DNA from: Actinomycetota bacterium
GTDB lineage: Bacteria; Actinomycetota; Thermoleophilia; Gaiellales; Gaiellaceae
Length of the DNA: 64,000 bases
Direction: 5' to 3'
NCBI GenBank assembly: GCA_005884005.1
Contig: VAWI01000061.1
Location: 1 to 64,000, forward strand
The translations under genes and the position numbers were made by a program. Below, piece by piece: positions 7,495 to 14,988 of the stretch (positions are counted from its first letter, which is position 1; every line of letters begins with the position of its first letter). The notes under the pieces are model-generated. The model saw only the letters and a program-made list of their open reading frames with translations, searched no databases and had not been told where the DNA came from.

Positions 7495-10053
7495 ATGCGA
7501 GCTGAGACTCTCGTCGGGACCCACACCAACACCGATTTCGATGCCTTCGCGGCGATGTTGGCCGCGCGCCGCCTCTATCCCGGCTCCGTGGTCTGCCTGG
7601 CCGGCTCGCTCAACCGCAATGTTCGCGAGTTCTACCGCCTCCATGCCGACGAGCTCGATTTCGTCGTCGACGCGTCGCGGCTCGAGCTGGATGCGGTTCG
7701 GCGCCTGATCGTCGTCGAGACGGTGCACGCCTCTCGACTCGGCGAGCTCGAGCCGGTAGCCCTCGATCCGACGGTAGAAAAGGTCGTCTTCGACCATCAC
7801 GGCGACGAGCTGCCCGACTGGGCGCCGCCCGAGAACGTCGTCGTCTCCGAGGACGGCGCTCTGACGACGACGTTGGTCGGCGTGCTCGCCGAGCGCGAGG
7901 TGGCGGTCAGCGCCCTGGAGGCGACCGTCTTCGCGCTCGGGATCCACGAGGACACGGGTTCGCTCACGCATGCGACGACCACGCAGCGCGACGCCGAGGC
8001 GTTGGGTTGGTGCCTGCGCCACGGGGCCGAGCAAGAGCTCCTCTCGCGCTTCCTCCATACGCCGCTCGGAGAGACGGAGCGGGAGCTCCTGTCAACCTTG
8101 CTCGGCTCGCTCGAGGCCCACGAGGTGGCCGGCCTCGAGGTTCTCGTAGCCGCGGCGGTGGCGCCGGAGTACGTCGAGGGAATCTCGAATCTCGCGCACA
8201 AGCTCATCGACGTCACCGACTGCGCGGGCCTCGCCGTGCTCGTCGAGATGGACGGCCGCATCTTCGCTGTGACGCGCAGCCGCGTCCCCGAGCTCGACGC
8301 CGCTGCGCTCGCCGCGGTGCTGGGCGGCGGCGGGCACGCCCGGGCTGCTTCGGCGATTTATCGAGGGTCGCTGGACGAGGCGCGCCGCGTCGTGGTCGAG
8401 CGCCTGGGCGAGGCGGTCAACGAACCCGCTCACGCGCGCGACGTCATGTCGAAGCCGGCGCGGACGATCGCGCCCGAGGAGACCGTCGCCCGCGCGATGG
8501 TCGCCTGCCAGCGTTTTGCCCAAAGCGGGATCCTCGTCGCTGCGGGCGACGAAGTCGTGGGAGCGGTCAGTCGCGAGGACCTCGACAAGGCGATCTCGCA
8601 CGGCCTCTCGCACGCGCCCGTCAAGGGAATCATGAGCTCCCGCGTCGCGACCTGCGACGAGGAAACCCCCCTCTCGGAGCTGCAGCGACTGCTGGCAGCC
8701 GGCGACGACCGGGTCGCCGTCCTGCGCGACGGGAAGCTCGCCGGAGTCGTCACCCGCGGCGATGTGCTCGCGGGGCTGGGAGAACGTGCAGCGACGACCA
8801 GGCGCCCCGGCGTCTCGCTCTCGAGCGAGCTTGCTCAGCTCGAGCGGCTCGCTCCGGTCTTCGAGGCGGTCGCAGCGCTCAGTGAAGCCTATGACGGCGT
8901 GTACCTCGTCGGCGGGACGGTGCGGGACATCCTGCTCGGTGAACGCAGCTTCGACGTCGACATCGCCGTCGAGGGGGACGCGATCGCGCTCGCGCAGGCC
9001 CTCGCCGACGCCCTGGGCGGCCGCGTGCGGGCTCATGAGAAGTTCGGCACCGCGGTCGTCGTCTACGGGAAGGGCGAGCGAGTCGACGTCGTGACCGCGC
9101 GGACCGAGTTCTATGACGCGCCGGCGGCGCTGCCCGCCGTCGAGCACGCTTCGATCCGCGAAGACCTGTTTCGCCGTGACTTCACGATCAACGCGATGGC
9201 CGTTTCGCTGAAGGGCGACGACTACGGGCGGCTTGTCGATCCCTTCGGGGGCCGCGCCGATCTCGACGGGAAGCGGATCCGCGTTCTGCACAACCTCTCG
9301 TTCATCGACGATCCGACCAGGATCTTCCGCGCGATCCGCTACGAGAACCGCTACGGGTTCCGGATGGATGAACACACCGTGCGGCTCGCGCGGGGCACGA
9401 TCGAGATGGGGCTCGTCGGCGACCTGTCGTCCGCTCGCCTCCGCGACGAGCTCGTCGCGCTGCTCGAAGAGGGCAAGGTCGAGCACTCGATTCTCCGGCT
9501 CGCCGAGCTCGAAGCCGACAAGGCGATTCACCCACACCTCGCCGCCGACGACGAGGCCGTGACGCTCCTCGCGCGGCTGCTGGCGCTCGCTCAGCAGTAC
9601 GAGATCGATGTCCCCGCCTGGCGCCTCGGGCTGATCGCCCTCGCGCGCAAGCTGCCGCCCGACGAGGTGTACGACTGGCTGCAACGGCTGAAGGTGCGGC
9701 GGCGCGACGCGGAGCAGATCGCGGCCGCGGTCACGGTCGGCCCGCGAATCGTCGAGCGTCTCCGCGAGCGGGAGGTCGAGCCCGCTGAGATCGTCGCGCT
9801 GGCCGACCGTTACGCACCGGACGCGCCTCTTTTTGCCCTCGCGATCGCCGAGCTCGAGCCCCTGCACGAGTACTTCCGCGGGTTGCGCGACATCCGGCTC
9901 GAGGTGACCGGCAGCGACCTGGCCGAGCTCGGGCTCGGCGAGTCGCCGCGCGTGGGGGAGATTCTCGCGGAGCTCCGCCGCCGGAAGCTGAACGGCGAGC
10001 TCGACGGGCGCGAGTCCGAGCTCGAGGCCGCGCGGGAGCTGATCAGCGGATGA
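7495..10053 (+). CDS. DHH-CBS-CBS-poly(A) polymerase/tRNA nucleotidyltransferase fusion
   Basis: This is a large multidomain protein (852 aa from ATG 7495). Domains in order: DHH phosphoesterase (THTNTDFDAF and FDHHGD), DHHA1 (GGGGHARAASA), two CBS domains (HARDVMSKPARTI and VKGIMSSRVAT), then the class II nucleotidyltransferase head (LVGGTVRDILLG, the metal carboxylates in FDVDIAVEGD, RRDFTINAMA) and the RNA-binding part (PTRIFRAIRYENRYGF). The same order is known in split A-adding or CC-adding enzymes of Aquifex and cyanobacteria, so partial tRNA CCA addition is likely. A CAAAAT -10 at 7483-7488 supports ATG 7495 over the upstream GTG 7489. It overlaps pgeF by ATGA. Confidence 0.9.
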   Translation: MRAETLVGTHTNTDFDAFAAMLAARRLYPGSVVCLAGSLNRNVREFYRLHADELDFVVDASRLELDAVRRLIVVETVHASRLGELEPVALDPTVEKVVFDHHGDELPDWAPPENVVVSEDGALTTTLVGVLAEREVAVSALEATVFALGIHEDTGSLTHATTTQRDAEALGWCLRHGAEQELLSRFLHTPLGETERELLSTLLGSLEAHEVAGLEVLVAAAVAPEYVEGISNLAHKLIDVTDCAGLAVLVEMDGRIFAVTRSRVPELDAAALAAVLGGGGHARAASAIYRGSLDEARRVVVERLGEAVNEPAHARDVMSKPARTIAPEETVARAMVACQRFAQSGILVAAGDEVVGAVSREDLDKAISHGLSHAPVKGIMSSRVATCDEETPLSELQRLLAAGDDRVAVLRDGKLAGVVTRGDVLAGLGERAATTRRPGVSLSSELAQLERLAPVFEAVAALSEAYDGVYLVGGTVRDILLGERSFDVDIAVEGDAIALAQALADALGGRVRAHEKFGTAVVVYGKGERVDVVTARTEFYDAPAALPAVEHASIREDLFRRDFTINAMAVSLKGDDYGRLVDPFGGRADLDGKRIRVLHNLSFIDDPTRIFRAIRYENRYGFRMDEHTVRLARGTIEMGLVGDLSSARLRDELVALLEEGKVEHSILRLAELEADKAIHPHLAADDEAVTLLARLLALAQQYEIDVPAWRLGLIALARKLPPDEVYDWLQRLKVRRRDAEQIAAAVTVGPRIVERLREREVEPAEIVALADRYAPDAPLFALAIAELEPLHEYFRGLRDIRLEVTGSDLAELGLGESPRVGEILAELRRRKLNGELDGRESELEAARELISG

Positions 10054-10751
10054 TCCGCTGGGATTTCCCTGGGCCGTACGAGGTCGTCTTCACGACGCGC
10101 GTCGGAGGCGTCAGCGAAGGGCCGTACGCGTCGCTCAACCTCGGGCGCAAGACGGGCGACGTCGTCGAGCGCGTCGACGAGAACCGCCGGCGAGCCTGCG
10201 CCGAGATCGATGCGGACCCCGCGAGGCTCGCGCTCAACTACCAGGTTCACTCGACGGTCGTGAACCGTGCGCAGCAGGGCGAGCGCGGCGGAATTCAGGG
10301 CGACGGGCTCTGGAGCGACGAGCCCGGGCTGCCCGTTCTGGCCCTCGCAGCCGACTGCGTCCCGATCGTCCTTGTCCGCGCGAATGGCGCCGCGCCGGCG
10401 GTTTGCGTTCTGCACGCCGGCCGAATCGGGCTTCTCGACGGGATCGTCCGAGCGGGCATCGAGGCGCTCGGCGGGACCCTCGCCGCGGCGATCGGGCCGT
10501 CGATCGGGCCCTGCTGCTACGAGATTGACAAGGAGGTCGCAGTCCCATACCGGGCAAAGTTCGGAGCAAGAATCATGTGTGGGCGAAAGCTCGACCTCCA
10601 GCAGGCTGCCGAACGAGAGCTACGCGACGCTGGCGTCGCTCGGATCGAGCGGTTCGACCTTTGTACCGCCTGCAATCCGCGGCTCTTCTTTTCCCATCGA
10701 CGGGATGGGAAGCCGCGCGGGGTGCAAGGGGTTTTAGCGCGTGTCGCCTGA
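10050..10751 (+). CDS. pgeF: PgeF/YfiH (DUF152) polyphenol oxidase/purine nucleoside phosphorylase family
   Basis: This 233-residue member of the YfiH/LACC1 family has NYQVHS, ALAADCVPI (metal Cys), LHAGRIGLLDG, GPSIGPCCYE and CNPRLFFSHRRDG. Proteins of this family act as multifunctional purine nucleoside enzymes; the E. coli member corrects misincorporated L-Ser in peptidoglycan precursors. It overlaps its upstream neighbour by ATGA and the yggS start by 11 nt, and leads a block that continues to sepF, the usual Gram-positive order. Confidence 0.9.
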   Translation: MIRWDFPGPYEVVFTTRVGGVSEGPYASLNLGRKTGDVVERVDENRRRACAEIDADPARLALNYQVHSTVVNRAQQGERGGIQGDGLWSDEPGLPVLALAADCVPIVLVRANGAAPAVCVLHAGRIGLLDGIVRAGIEALGGTLAAAIGPSIGPCCYEIDKEVAVPYRAKFGARIMCGRKLDLQQAAERELRDAGVARIERFDLCTACNPRLFFSHRRDGKPRGVQGVLARVA

Positions 10752-11334
10752 CGAGGTTCGCGGCCGCTACGAGCGAATCCGCGCAGAAGTCGGCGCTGGC
10801 GTCACGATCGTCGCCGCGACGAAGTACGTGTCCGTCGAGGAACTGGCAGTACTCGCCGAGGCCGGGATCGACGTGGTGGGGGAGAACCGGGCGCAGGATC
10901 TCGAGGCCAAGCACGCCGCCTACGGAGACGCCTTTCGCTGGCATTTCATCGGCCATCTGCAGAGCCGCAAGGCAAAGACGGTCAACCGGATCTGCGAACT
11001 CGTCCACTCGCTTTCGTCGGAATCCGCCGCGAAGCGCCTCGAGATTCCGGCGCTCGTCGAGGTCAATCTCTCCGGCGAAGAGACCAAGTCCGGCGTCCCG
11101 GAAAGCGAGCTCGACGCGCTGATCGCCTCCTACCCCGACGTGAAGGGGTTGATGACGATGCCGCCCGAGACAGGTGATCCCGAGGCATCGCGCCCATACT
11201 TTCGCCGCCTGCGCGAGCTCGCGGTCGAGCGAGATCTCGCAGAACTGTCGATGGGAACCAGCCAGGACTATCGTGTTGCGGTAGAGGAAGGGGCCACGCT
11301 GATCCGAATAGGCTCCGTGCTCTACCACGGTTAA
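10741..11334 (+). CDS. yggS: YggS/PLPBP family pyridoxal phosphate-binding protein
   Basis: This is a single-domain PLP-binding barrel related to the N-terminal domain of alanine racemase (197 aa), involved in vitamin B6 homeostasis. The PLP lysine is in VAATKYV; VGENRAQDLEAK, WHFIGHLQSRKAK, EVNLSGEETKSG, GLMTMPP and LSMGTSQDY are the family blocks. GTG 10741 overlaps pgeF by 11 nt. Position between pgeF and sepF is the conserved order next to division genes in Gram-positives. Confidence 0.92.
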   Translation: MSPDEVRGRYERIRAEVGAGVTIVAATKYVSVEELAVLAEAGIDVVGENRAQDLEAKHAAYGDAFRWHFIGHLQSRKAKTVNRICELVHSLSSESAAKRLEIPALVEVNLSGEETKSGVPESELDALIASYPDVKGLMTMPPETGDPEASRPYFRRLRELAVERDLAELSMGTSQDYRVAVEEGATLIRIGSVLYHG

Positions 11335-11337
11335 GAT
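11332..11337 (+). promoter_or_regulatory. -10 box of sepF
   Basis: TAAGAT overlaps the yggS stop codon and ends 9 nt before the sepF ATG at 11347. sepF may therefore have its own near-leaderless promoter in addition to readthrough. Confidence 0.4.
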
Positions 11338-11346
11338 CCCCTGGAA

Positions 11347-11907
11347 ATGGCCTTCGGAGACGTCTGGAACCGCACGCTCGTCTACTTCGGGATTGCCGAA
11401 GAGGACGACGAGTGGGACGAGGACGGCTACGTCACCGAGGAGGAGCTCGAGCGCACGTACAGCGAGCGCCCGAACGTCCGCCGCCTGACGCCCCGCAGCA
11501 GGCGGCAGGAATTCGACGACTGGACCGACCCCGACGCGGACGAGCAGCGCACCGCGGTGGTCAGGCCGAGACGACGTGAGCGGCGCGGCGAAGTCGCCCC
11601 GATGCCGGGCCCGACGCCGGTCCCTTCTGTCCGCGTCCATCTCGTCGTCCCGCACACGTTCCAGGACGCTCAGCAGATCGCGGACCGTTTCAAGGACGGA
11701 ATCCCCGTGATCCTCAACCTCCAGGGGGCCGACCAGGAGTTGTCGAAGCGCCTGATCGACTTCACCAGCGGGCTCACATACGCCCTCGACGGCGGGATGC
11801 AGCGCGTCGCCGACAAGGTCTTCTTGCTGACACCTCGGAACGTCGAGGTCTCGGCCGAAGAGCGCGCCCGGCTGCTCGAAAGCGGCGGCTTCTTCAATCA
11901 GGCCTGA
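11347..11907 (+). CDS. sepF: cell division protein SepF
   Basis: SepF anchors FtsZ to the membrane and bundles it. The 186-residue protein starts with an amphipathic helix-like MAFGDVWNRTLVYFG, followed by an acidic, Arg-rich linker (residues about 18-90) and the globular C-terminal domain (VRVHLVVPHTFQDAQQIADRF to the end), with ILNLQGADQELSKRLIDFTSG and KVFLLTP typical of SepF. No ftsZ or ftsA is in the window. Downstream are yggT and divIVA, as in other actinobacteria. Confidence 0.93.
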   Translation: MAFGDVWNRTLVYFGIAEEDDEWDEDGYVTEEELERTYSERPNVRRLTPRSRRQEFDDWTDPDADEQRTAVVRPRRRERRGEVAPMPGPTPVPSVRVHLVVPHTFQDAQQIADRFKDGIPVILNLQGADQELSKRLIDFTSGLTYALDGGMQRVADKVFLLTPRNVEVSAEERARLLESGGFFNQA

Positions 11908-11952
11908 CGCACGACGCGTAGGAACAGCGCCCCCGGAGCCGAACCTAAGCGC

Positions 11953-12261
11953 ATGGGCCTGAGCCCGCACTCCGTCCTGCTCTTCGACGCGATCTCGTCG
12001 GCGAAACGCTTCGTCGACATCTTCATCTCGGTCTACATCCTCTTGATCTTCATCTACGTCCTGAGCTCCTGGGTCAGGCTTCCGTACTCACCCTGGCTTC
12101 GCCGCATTCAAGACTTCCTGCGCGACGTCTGCGAGCCGTATCTCCGGCTGTTTCGACGCCTGCTGCCTTCGTTTGGGCCGCTCGACCTCTCTCCGGTCGT
12201 CGCGGTCATCTCTCTCCTCATCCTGAGGACAGTGATCGACACGATCCTCAACAGCGTCTGA
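11953..12261 (+). CDS. YggT family membrane protein
   Basis: This small (102 aa) integral membrane protein has two hydrophobic segments (about residues 22-40 and 80-97). They flank a conserved loop containing LSSWVRLPYSP and CEPYLRLFRRLLPSFGPLDLSPVV. This is the YggT/CCB3 signature; homologues sit between sepF and divIVA and are linked to division or heme/osmotic functions in different groups. The molecular role is not settled. Confidence 0.9.
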   Translation: MGLSPHSVLLFDAISSAKRFVDIFISVYILLIFIYVLSSWVRLPYSPWLRRIQDFLRDVCEPYLRLFRRLLPSFGPLDLSPVVAVISLLILRTVIDTILNSV

Positions 12262-12281
12262 CCGAGAAAGGAGGGGCCGTC

Positions 12282-12716
12282 ATGGCCTACACACCTGTTG
12301 AACTGAGACATGTCCGCTTCAAGCGCGGTCTGCTCGGCTACACATGCACGCCAGTCGACCGCACGATCGAGGAGGTCGTCGACTCGTTCGAGACCGTCTG
12401 GCGCGAGCGAGCGGACTACGCAGACCGGATCGAGCGGCTCCAGGCCGAGCTGAAGCGTCACCGCGAGCTCGAGAGCCTCCTCCGCACGACCCTGACCAGC
12501 GCCGAGCAGACCGCGCACGAGCTCAAGGACCAGGCCCGCCGCGAAGCGGCGCTCGTGCTCGAGGAAGCGCACGCCGAGGCGCGGAAGATCACGCGTGAGG
12601 CGCTGGCCGAGCGCGAGCGACTCGGGACCGAGACACACCGGATCAAGGCGCTGCTCGGGGCGGCCCTCGACGCGGTCGAGGACGCGGATGGGGAGGCTCG
12701 CGCGGAGGCAGCTTGA
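12282..12716 (+). CDS. divIVA: DivIVA-domain coiled-coil protein
   Basis: This 144-residue protein has the N-terminal DivIVA lipid-binding domain: TPVELRHVRFKRGLLGYT followed by TPVDRTIEEVVDSFETVW. The rest is an almost uninterrupted charged coiled coil to the C terminus. DivIVA proteins mark curved membrane at poles and septa and recruit cell-wall machinery; in actinobacteria they direct polar growth. This one is short compared with Wag31. ATG 12282 has a strong Shine-Dalgarno sequence (AAAGGAGGGG, about 8 nt upstream). Confidence 0.85.
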   Translation: MAYTPVELRHVRFKRGLLGYTCTPVDRTIEEVVDSFETVWRERADYADRIERLQAELKRHRELESLLRTTLTSAEQTAHELKDQARREAALVLEEAHAEARKITREALAERERLGTETHRIKALLGAALDAVEDADGEARAEAA

Positions 12717-12879
12717 GAGTCCCTTTCACAATGAAGCACTGAGCCGCCGGGCCGCGCTGGACGGCCCCTGGCGGCGTCCTCGGTCGCGCCCGTATCTACT
12801 CGATACGAACACTCCCTGCGTCCTTGCCAGGAACCGACCATCGCACCCCGGCGACGAGGCCCCATTGCGAAAGGGACTC
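12717..12879 (+). other. 163-nt hairpin-bounded intergenic element
   Basis: A 17-nt arm beginning right after the divIVA stop (12717-12733) pairs with 12863-12879 at 16 of 17 positions. Inside are a hairpin of stacked stems (GCCGCC with GGCGGC and GGGCCG with CGGCCC, about 12743-12775) and a hairpin CGTATC-TACTC-GATACG (12791-12807). The 3' half contains an 85-nt motif (12774-12858) that recurs at the cinA start. No ORF explains it. It could be a structured RNA or a decayed repeat element. Confidence 0.55.
12774..12858 (+). ncRNA. conserved 85-nt motif, copy 1 (candidate structured RNA)
   Basis: Flanks GCGTCCTCGGTCGCGCC and CTCCCTGCGTCCTTGCC are nearly or fully identical to the copy at 63112-63195 on the other strand. 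The central hairpin has a different sequence in each copy but pairs in both. No known RNA family is recognised. Confidence 0.45.
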
Positions 12880-12885
12880 CAAACT

Positions 12886-12891
12886 TATACT
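12886..12891 (+). promoter_or_regulatory. -10 box of the DUF167 gene
   Basis: TATACT, one of the best -10 matches in the window, ends 6 nt before ATG 12898. A possible -35 (TTGCGA, 12865-12870) lies 15 nt upstream, inside the right arm of the intergenic hairpin. Confidence 0.6.
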
Positions 12892-12897
12892 GGGCTC

Positions 12898-13176
12898 ATG
12901 GCCGCGCCCTCGACCCGTCTCCGTCTGCGCGTCTCACCCCGAGCGCGCTCCAACGCGATCGTCGGCAGGCACGGGGAGGGTTGGAAGGTTCGCGTGACCG
13001 CCGCGCCCGAGGGCGGCAGGGCAAACGAGGCCGTACTCACGCTACTCGCCGAGCGCCTCGACCTGCCCGGGAAGAGCCTGACCCTTGTTTCAGGGCCGTC
13101 GAGCCGCGACAAGATCGTCGAGTTGGCCGGAATCGATGCAGCGGAGGCGGAGCGACGGCTCGCGCACCCACGGTAG
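12898..13176 (+). CDS. DUF167/YggU family protein
   Basis: This small (92 aa) soluble protein carries the YggU signature: RLRVSPRARSNAIVG, VRVTAAPEGGRANEAVLTLLAERL and LVSGPSSRDKIVELAG. The family function is unknown; it commonly sits beside sepF/yggT/divIVA, as here. The start is supported by TATACT 6 nt upstream, implying a leaderless mRNA. The preceding 163 nt form a large hairpin. Confidence 0.9.
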   Translation: MAAPSTRLRLRVSPRARSNAIVGRHGEGWKVRVTAAPEGGRANEAVLTLLAERLDLPGKSLTLVSGPSSRDKIVELAGIDAAEAERRLAHPR

Positions 13177-13181
13177 GCGTG

Positions 13182-13556
13182 ATGAGTACGCAGATCGATA
13201 CAGAGCATTTCCGCGCGCGGCTGGAAGATGAGCGCCGCAAAGTGCGAAACGCGATCGACTACTTGCAGAAGGAGAGTCCGGGTGTTCCGGACGAGATCAC
13301 CGGCGACCTCGCCATGGGCCCCGGCGACAACCACCTGGCGGATATCGCTACCGAGACCGTCGACCGGGAGATCGATTACACGCTCGAGGAGAATTCCGGG
13401 AACGTCCTGCGGGAGATCGAGGCCGCGTTGAAGCGCATCGACGACGGGACCTTCGGCGTCTGCGCCGCCTGCGGACGCCACATCGAGCCCGAGCGGCTCG
13501 AGTACCTGCCTTGGGCGACGCTGTGCGCCGACGACGCGCGGGGAGGCCGGGGTTGA
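13182..13556 (+). CDS. TraR/DksA family zinc-finger protein
   Basis: This 124-residue protein has an N-terminal coiled coil (residues about 7-45) and a C-terminal DksA/TraR zinc-finger motif (CAACGRHIEPERLEYLPWATLC). The canonical finger is C-x2-C-x17-C-x2-C; here the last position is Asp (LCADDA), leaving three Cys. DksA-type proteins bind the RNA polymerase secondary channel. Such genes often sit just before lspA in actinobacteria. It overlaps lspA by TTGA. Confidence 0.82.
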   Translation: MSTQIDTEHFRARLEDERRKVRNAIDYLQKESPGVPDEITGDLAMGPGDNHLADIATETVDREIDYTLEENSGNVLREIEAALKRIDDGTFGVCAACGRHIEPERLEYLPWATLCADDARGGRG

Positions 13557-14095
13557 GCGAGCCGCGCGCGGTCGACGTCCGCGTAGGCTCGTCCACCGAC
13601 GCCTTGACGCCCATCTCGGTGGCGACGCGCTCACTCGCCGCGCGCTGGCCCCAGTGGATCGGCCTGGGCCTCGTCGTTACTGCGGCCGTCCTGGCCGACC
13701 AGGTGACGAAGCACATCGTCGCGAGTCAGCTCGCGTTGGACGATCAGGTGCACGTCCTCGGCCCGTTCGCGATCCACCACGTCCAGAACTCGGGCATCGC
13801 CTTCGGCCTGTTCGCGAACGCAACCGGGCTCGTGACGGCGCTGACCGCGCTCGCGGTCGGCTGGATGCTCGTCTTCTTCGCACGTTCCGGAGCCCGCCAC
13901 CCGGTGCTGCCGGTCGCGCTCGGGCTGTTGATCGGGGGCAGCTCCTCGAACCTCGTCGACCGGATCCGGCTCGGCCACGTCACGGACTTCCTGGACTTTC
14001 GCTACTGGCCGGCCTTCAATCTCGCCGACACTTTCATCGTCGTCGGCGTCGGCATCCTGTTCGCCGCGATTCTGCTCGGCGACGCCCGCCGCTGA
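13553..14095 (+). CDS. lspA: signal peptidase II (prolipoprotein signal peptidase)
   Basis: LspA is the membrane aspartyl protease that cleaves lipoprotein signal peptides after lipidation. The 180-residue protein has about four membrane segments. Motifs are NSGIAFGLF, GGSSSNLVDRIRLGHVTDF with the first catalytic Asp, and FNLADTFI with the second. An unusually long N-terminal extension (about 40 residues) precedes the first membrane span. TTG 13553 overlaps the upstream stop (TTGA), and lspA in turn overlaps rluD, the classic lspA-rluD pair. Confidence 0.92.
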   Translation: MSEPRAVDVRVGSSTDALTPISVATRSLAARWPQWIGLGLVVTAAVLADQVTKHIVASQLALDDQVHVLGPFAIHHVQNSGIAFGLFANATGLVTALTALAVGWMLVFFARSGARHPVLPVALGLLIGGSSSNLVDRIRLGHVTDFLDFRYWPAFNLADTFIVVGVGILFAAILLGDARR

Positions 14096-14988
14096 CTGTA
14101 AGCCTCCGCGTTCCGGCCGAGGCTGCCGGCGAACGGCTCGACCGGTTTGTCGCCACGTTGCCCGAAGTCGCCTCTCGCGCCGAGGCCGAGCGTTTGCTGG
14201 CGGCCGGAGTAGTGCGGGTCAACGGCGGCCCTCGCCCGAAGAGCTACCGGGTCGAGGGCGGGGAGCTGCTGGAGGTGGACGTCGCGGAGCAACAAGACGT
14301 GGCGCTTCAGCCGGAGCCGCGCGACCTCCGCATTGCCTACGAGGACGAACACCTGCTCGTGGTGGACAAGCCCGCGGGAATGGTCGTCCATCCCTCCGCG
14401 GGCCATTCGGCCGGGACGCTCGTACAGGCGCTGCTCGATCGCGGGATCGCCGGGGGAGACATGCCGGACCGTCCCGGCATCGTGCACCGCCTCGACCGGG
14501 ACACCTCGGGGTTGCTGGTCGTCGCACGCTCCGAAGAAGCTCACGGCAGGTTGCAGGACCTTGTCCGCGAGCGGCTGCTCCACCGTCGCTACCTGGCACT
14601 TGTCCGCGGCCGCCCGCGCTCGCGAAGCGGTCGGATCGAAGCACCGATCGGTCGCGACCGTCATGACCCGATGCGGCATTCGCTCGACACGGACACGCCT
14701 CGCGACGCGATTACGCACTTCGAGGTCGAGCGCTTGCTGCCGAGTCATGCACTGCTCTCGGTCCGCCTTGAAACCGGTCGGACGCATCAGATCCGCGTTC
14801 ACCTGGCCGCGATCGACCTACCGGTCGTCGGCGACCCGGTCTACGGCGTTCCTGATCCGGAGCTCGGTCGGCAGTTCCTGCACGCAAACGGGCTGAGCTT
14901 CCCGCACCCTTTCGGCGCCGAGCCCGTCGCGACGGAATCGCCGCTGCCCGAAGAGCTTCAAGCAGCGCTGGCGCGCTTGACGTCGTAG
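14092..14988 (+). CDS. rluD: RluA/RluD family rRNA pseudouridine synthase
   Basis: RluD-type enzymes convert 23S rRNA uridines to pseudouridine. The protein has an N-terminal S4 RNA-binding domain (GERLDRFVATLPEVASRAEAERLLAAG..VRVNG) and the catalytic domain with HRLDRDTSGLLVVA (nucleophilic Asp) and RTHQIRVHL. No ATG, GTG or TTG lies in frame before the S4 domain. CTG 14092, overlapping the lspA stop as CTGA, keeps the domain whole and is my proposed start. Its 3' end overlaps the convergent diguanylate cyclase gene by 31 nt. Confidence 0.88.
   Translation: MTVSLRVPAEAAGERLDRFVATLPEVASRAEAERLLAAGVVRVNGGPRPKSYRVEGGELLEVDVAEQQDVALQPEPRDLRIAYEDEHLLVVDKPAGMVVHPSAGHSAGTLVQALLDRGIAGGDMPDRPGIVHRLDRDTSGLLVVARSEEAHGRLQDLVRERLLHRRYLALVRGRPRSRSGRIEAPIGRDRHDPMRHSLDTDTPRDAITHFEVERLLPSHALLSVRLETGRTHQIRVHLAAIDLPVVGDPVYGVPDPELGRQFLHANGLSFPHPFGAEPVATESPLPEELQAALARLTS

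Noticed and set aside
8092-9867. 591-codon open frame on the - strand
   Set aside because: It lies antisense within the DHH-CBS-nucleotidyltransferase gene and shows no domain; a GC-driven shadow.
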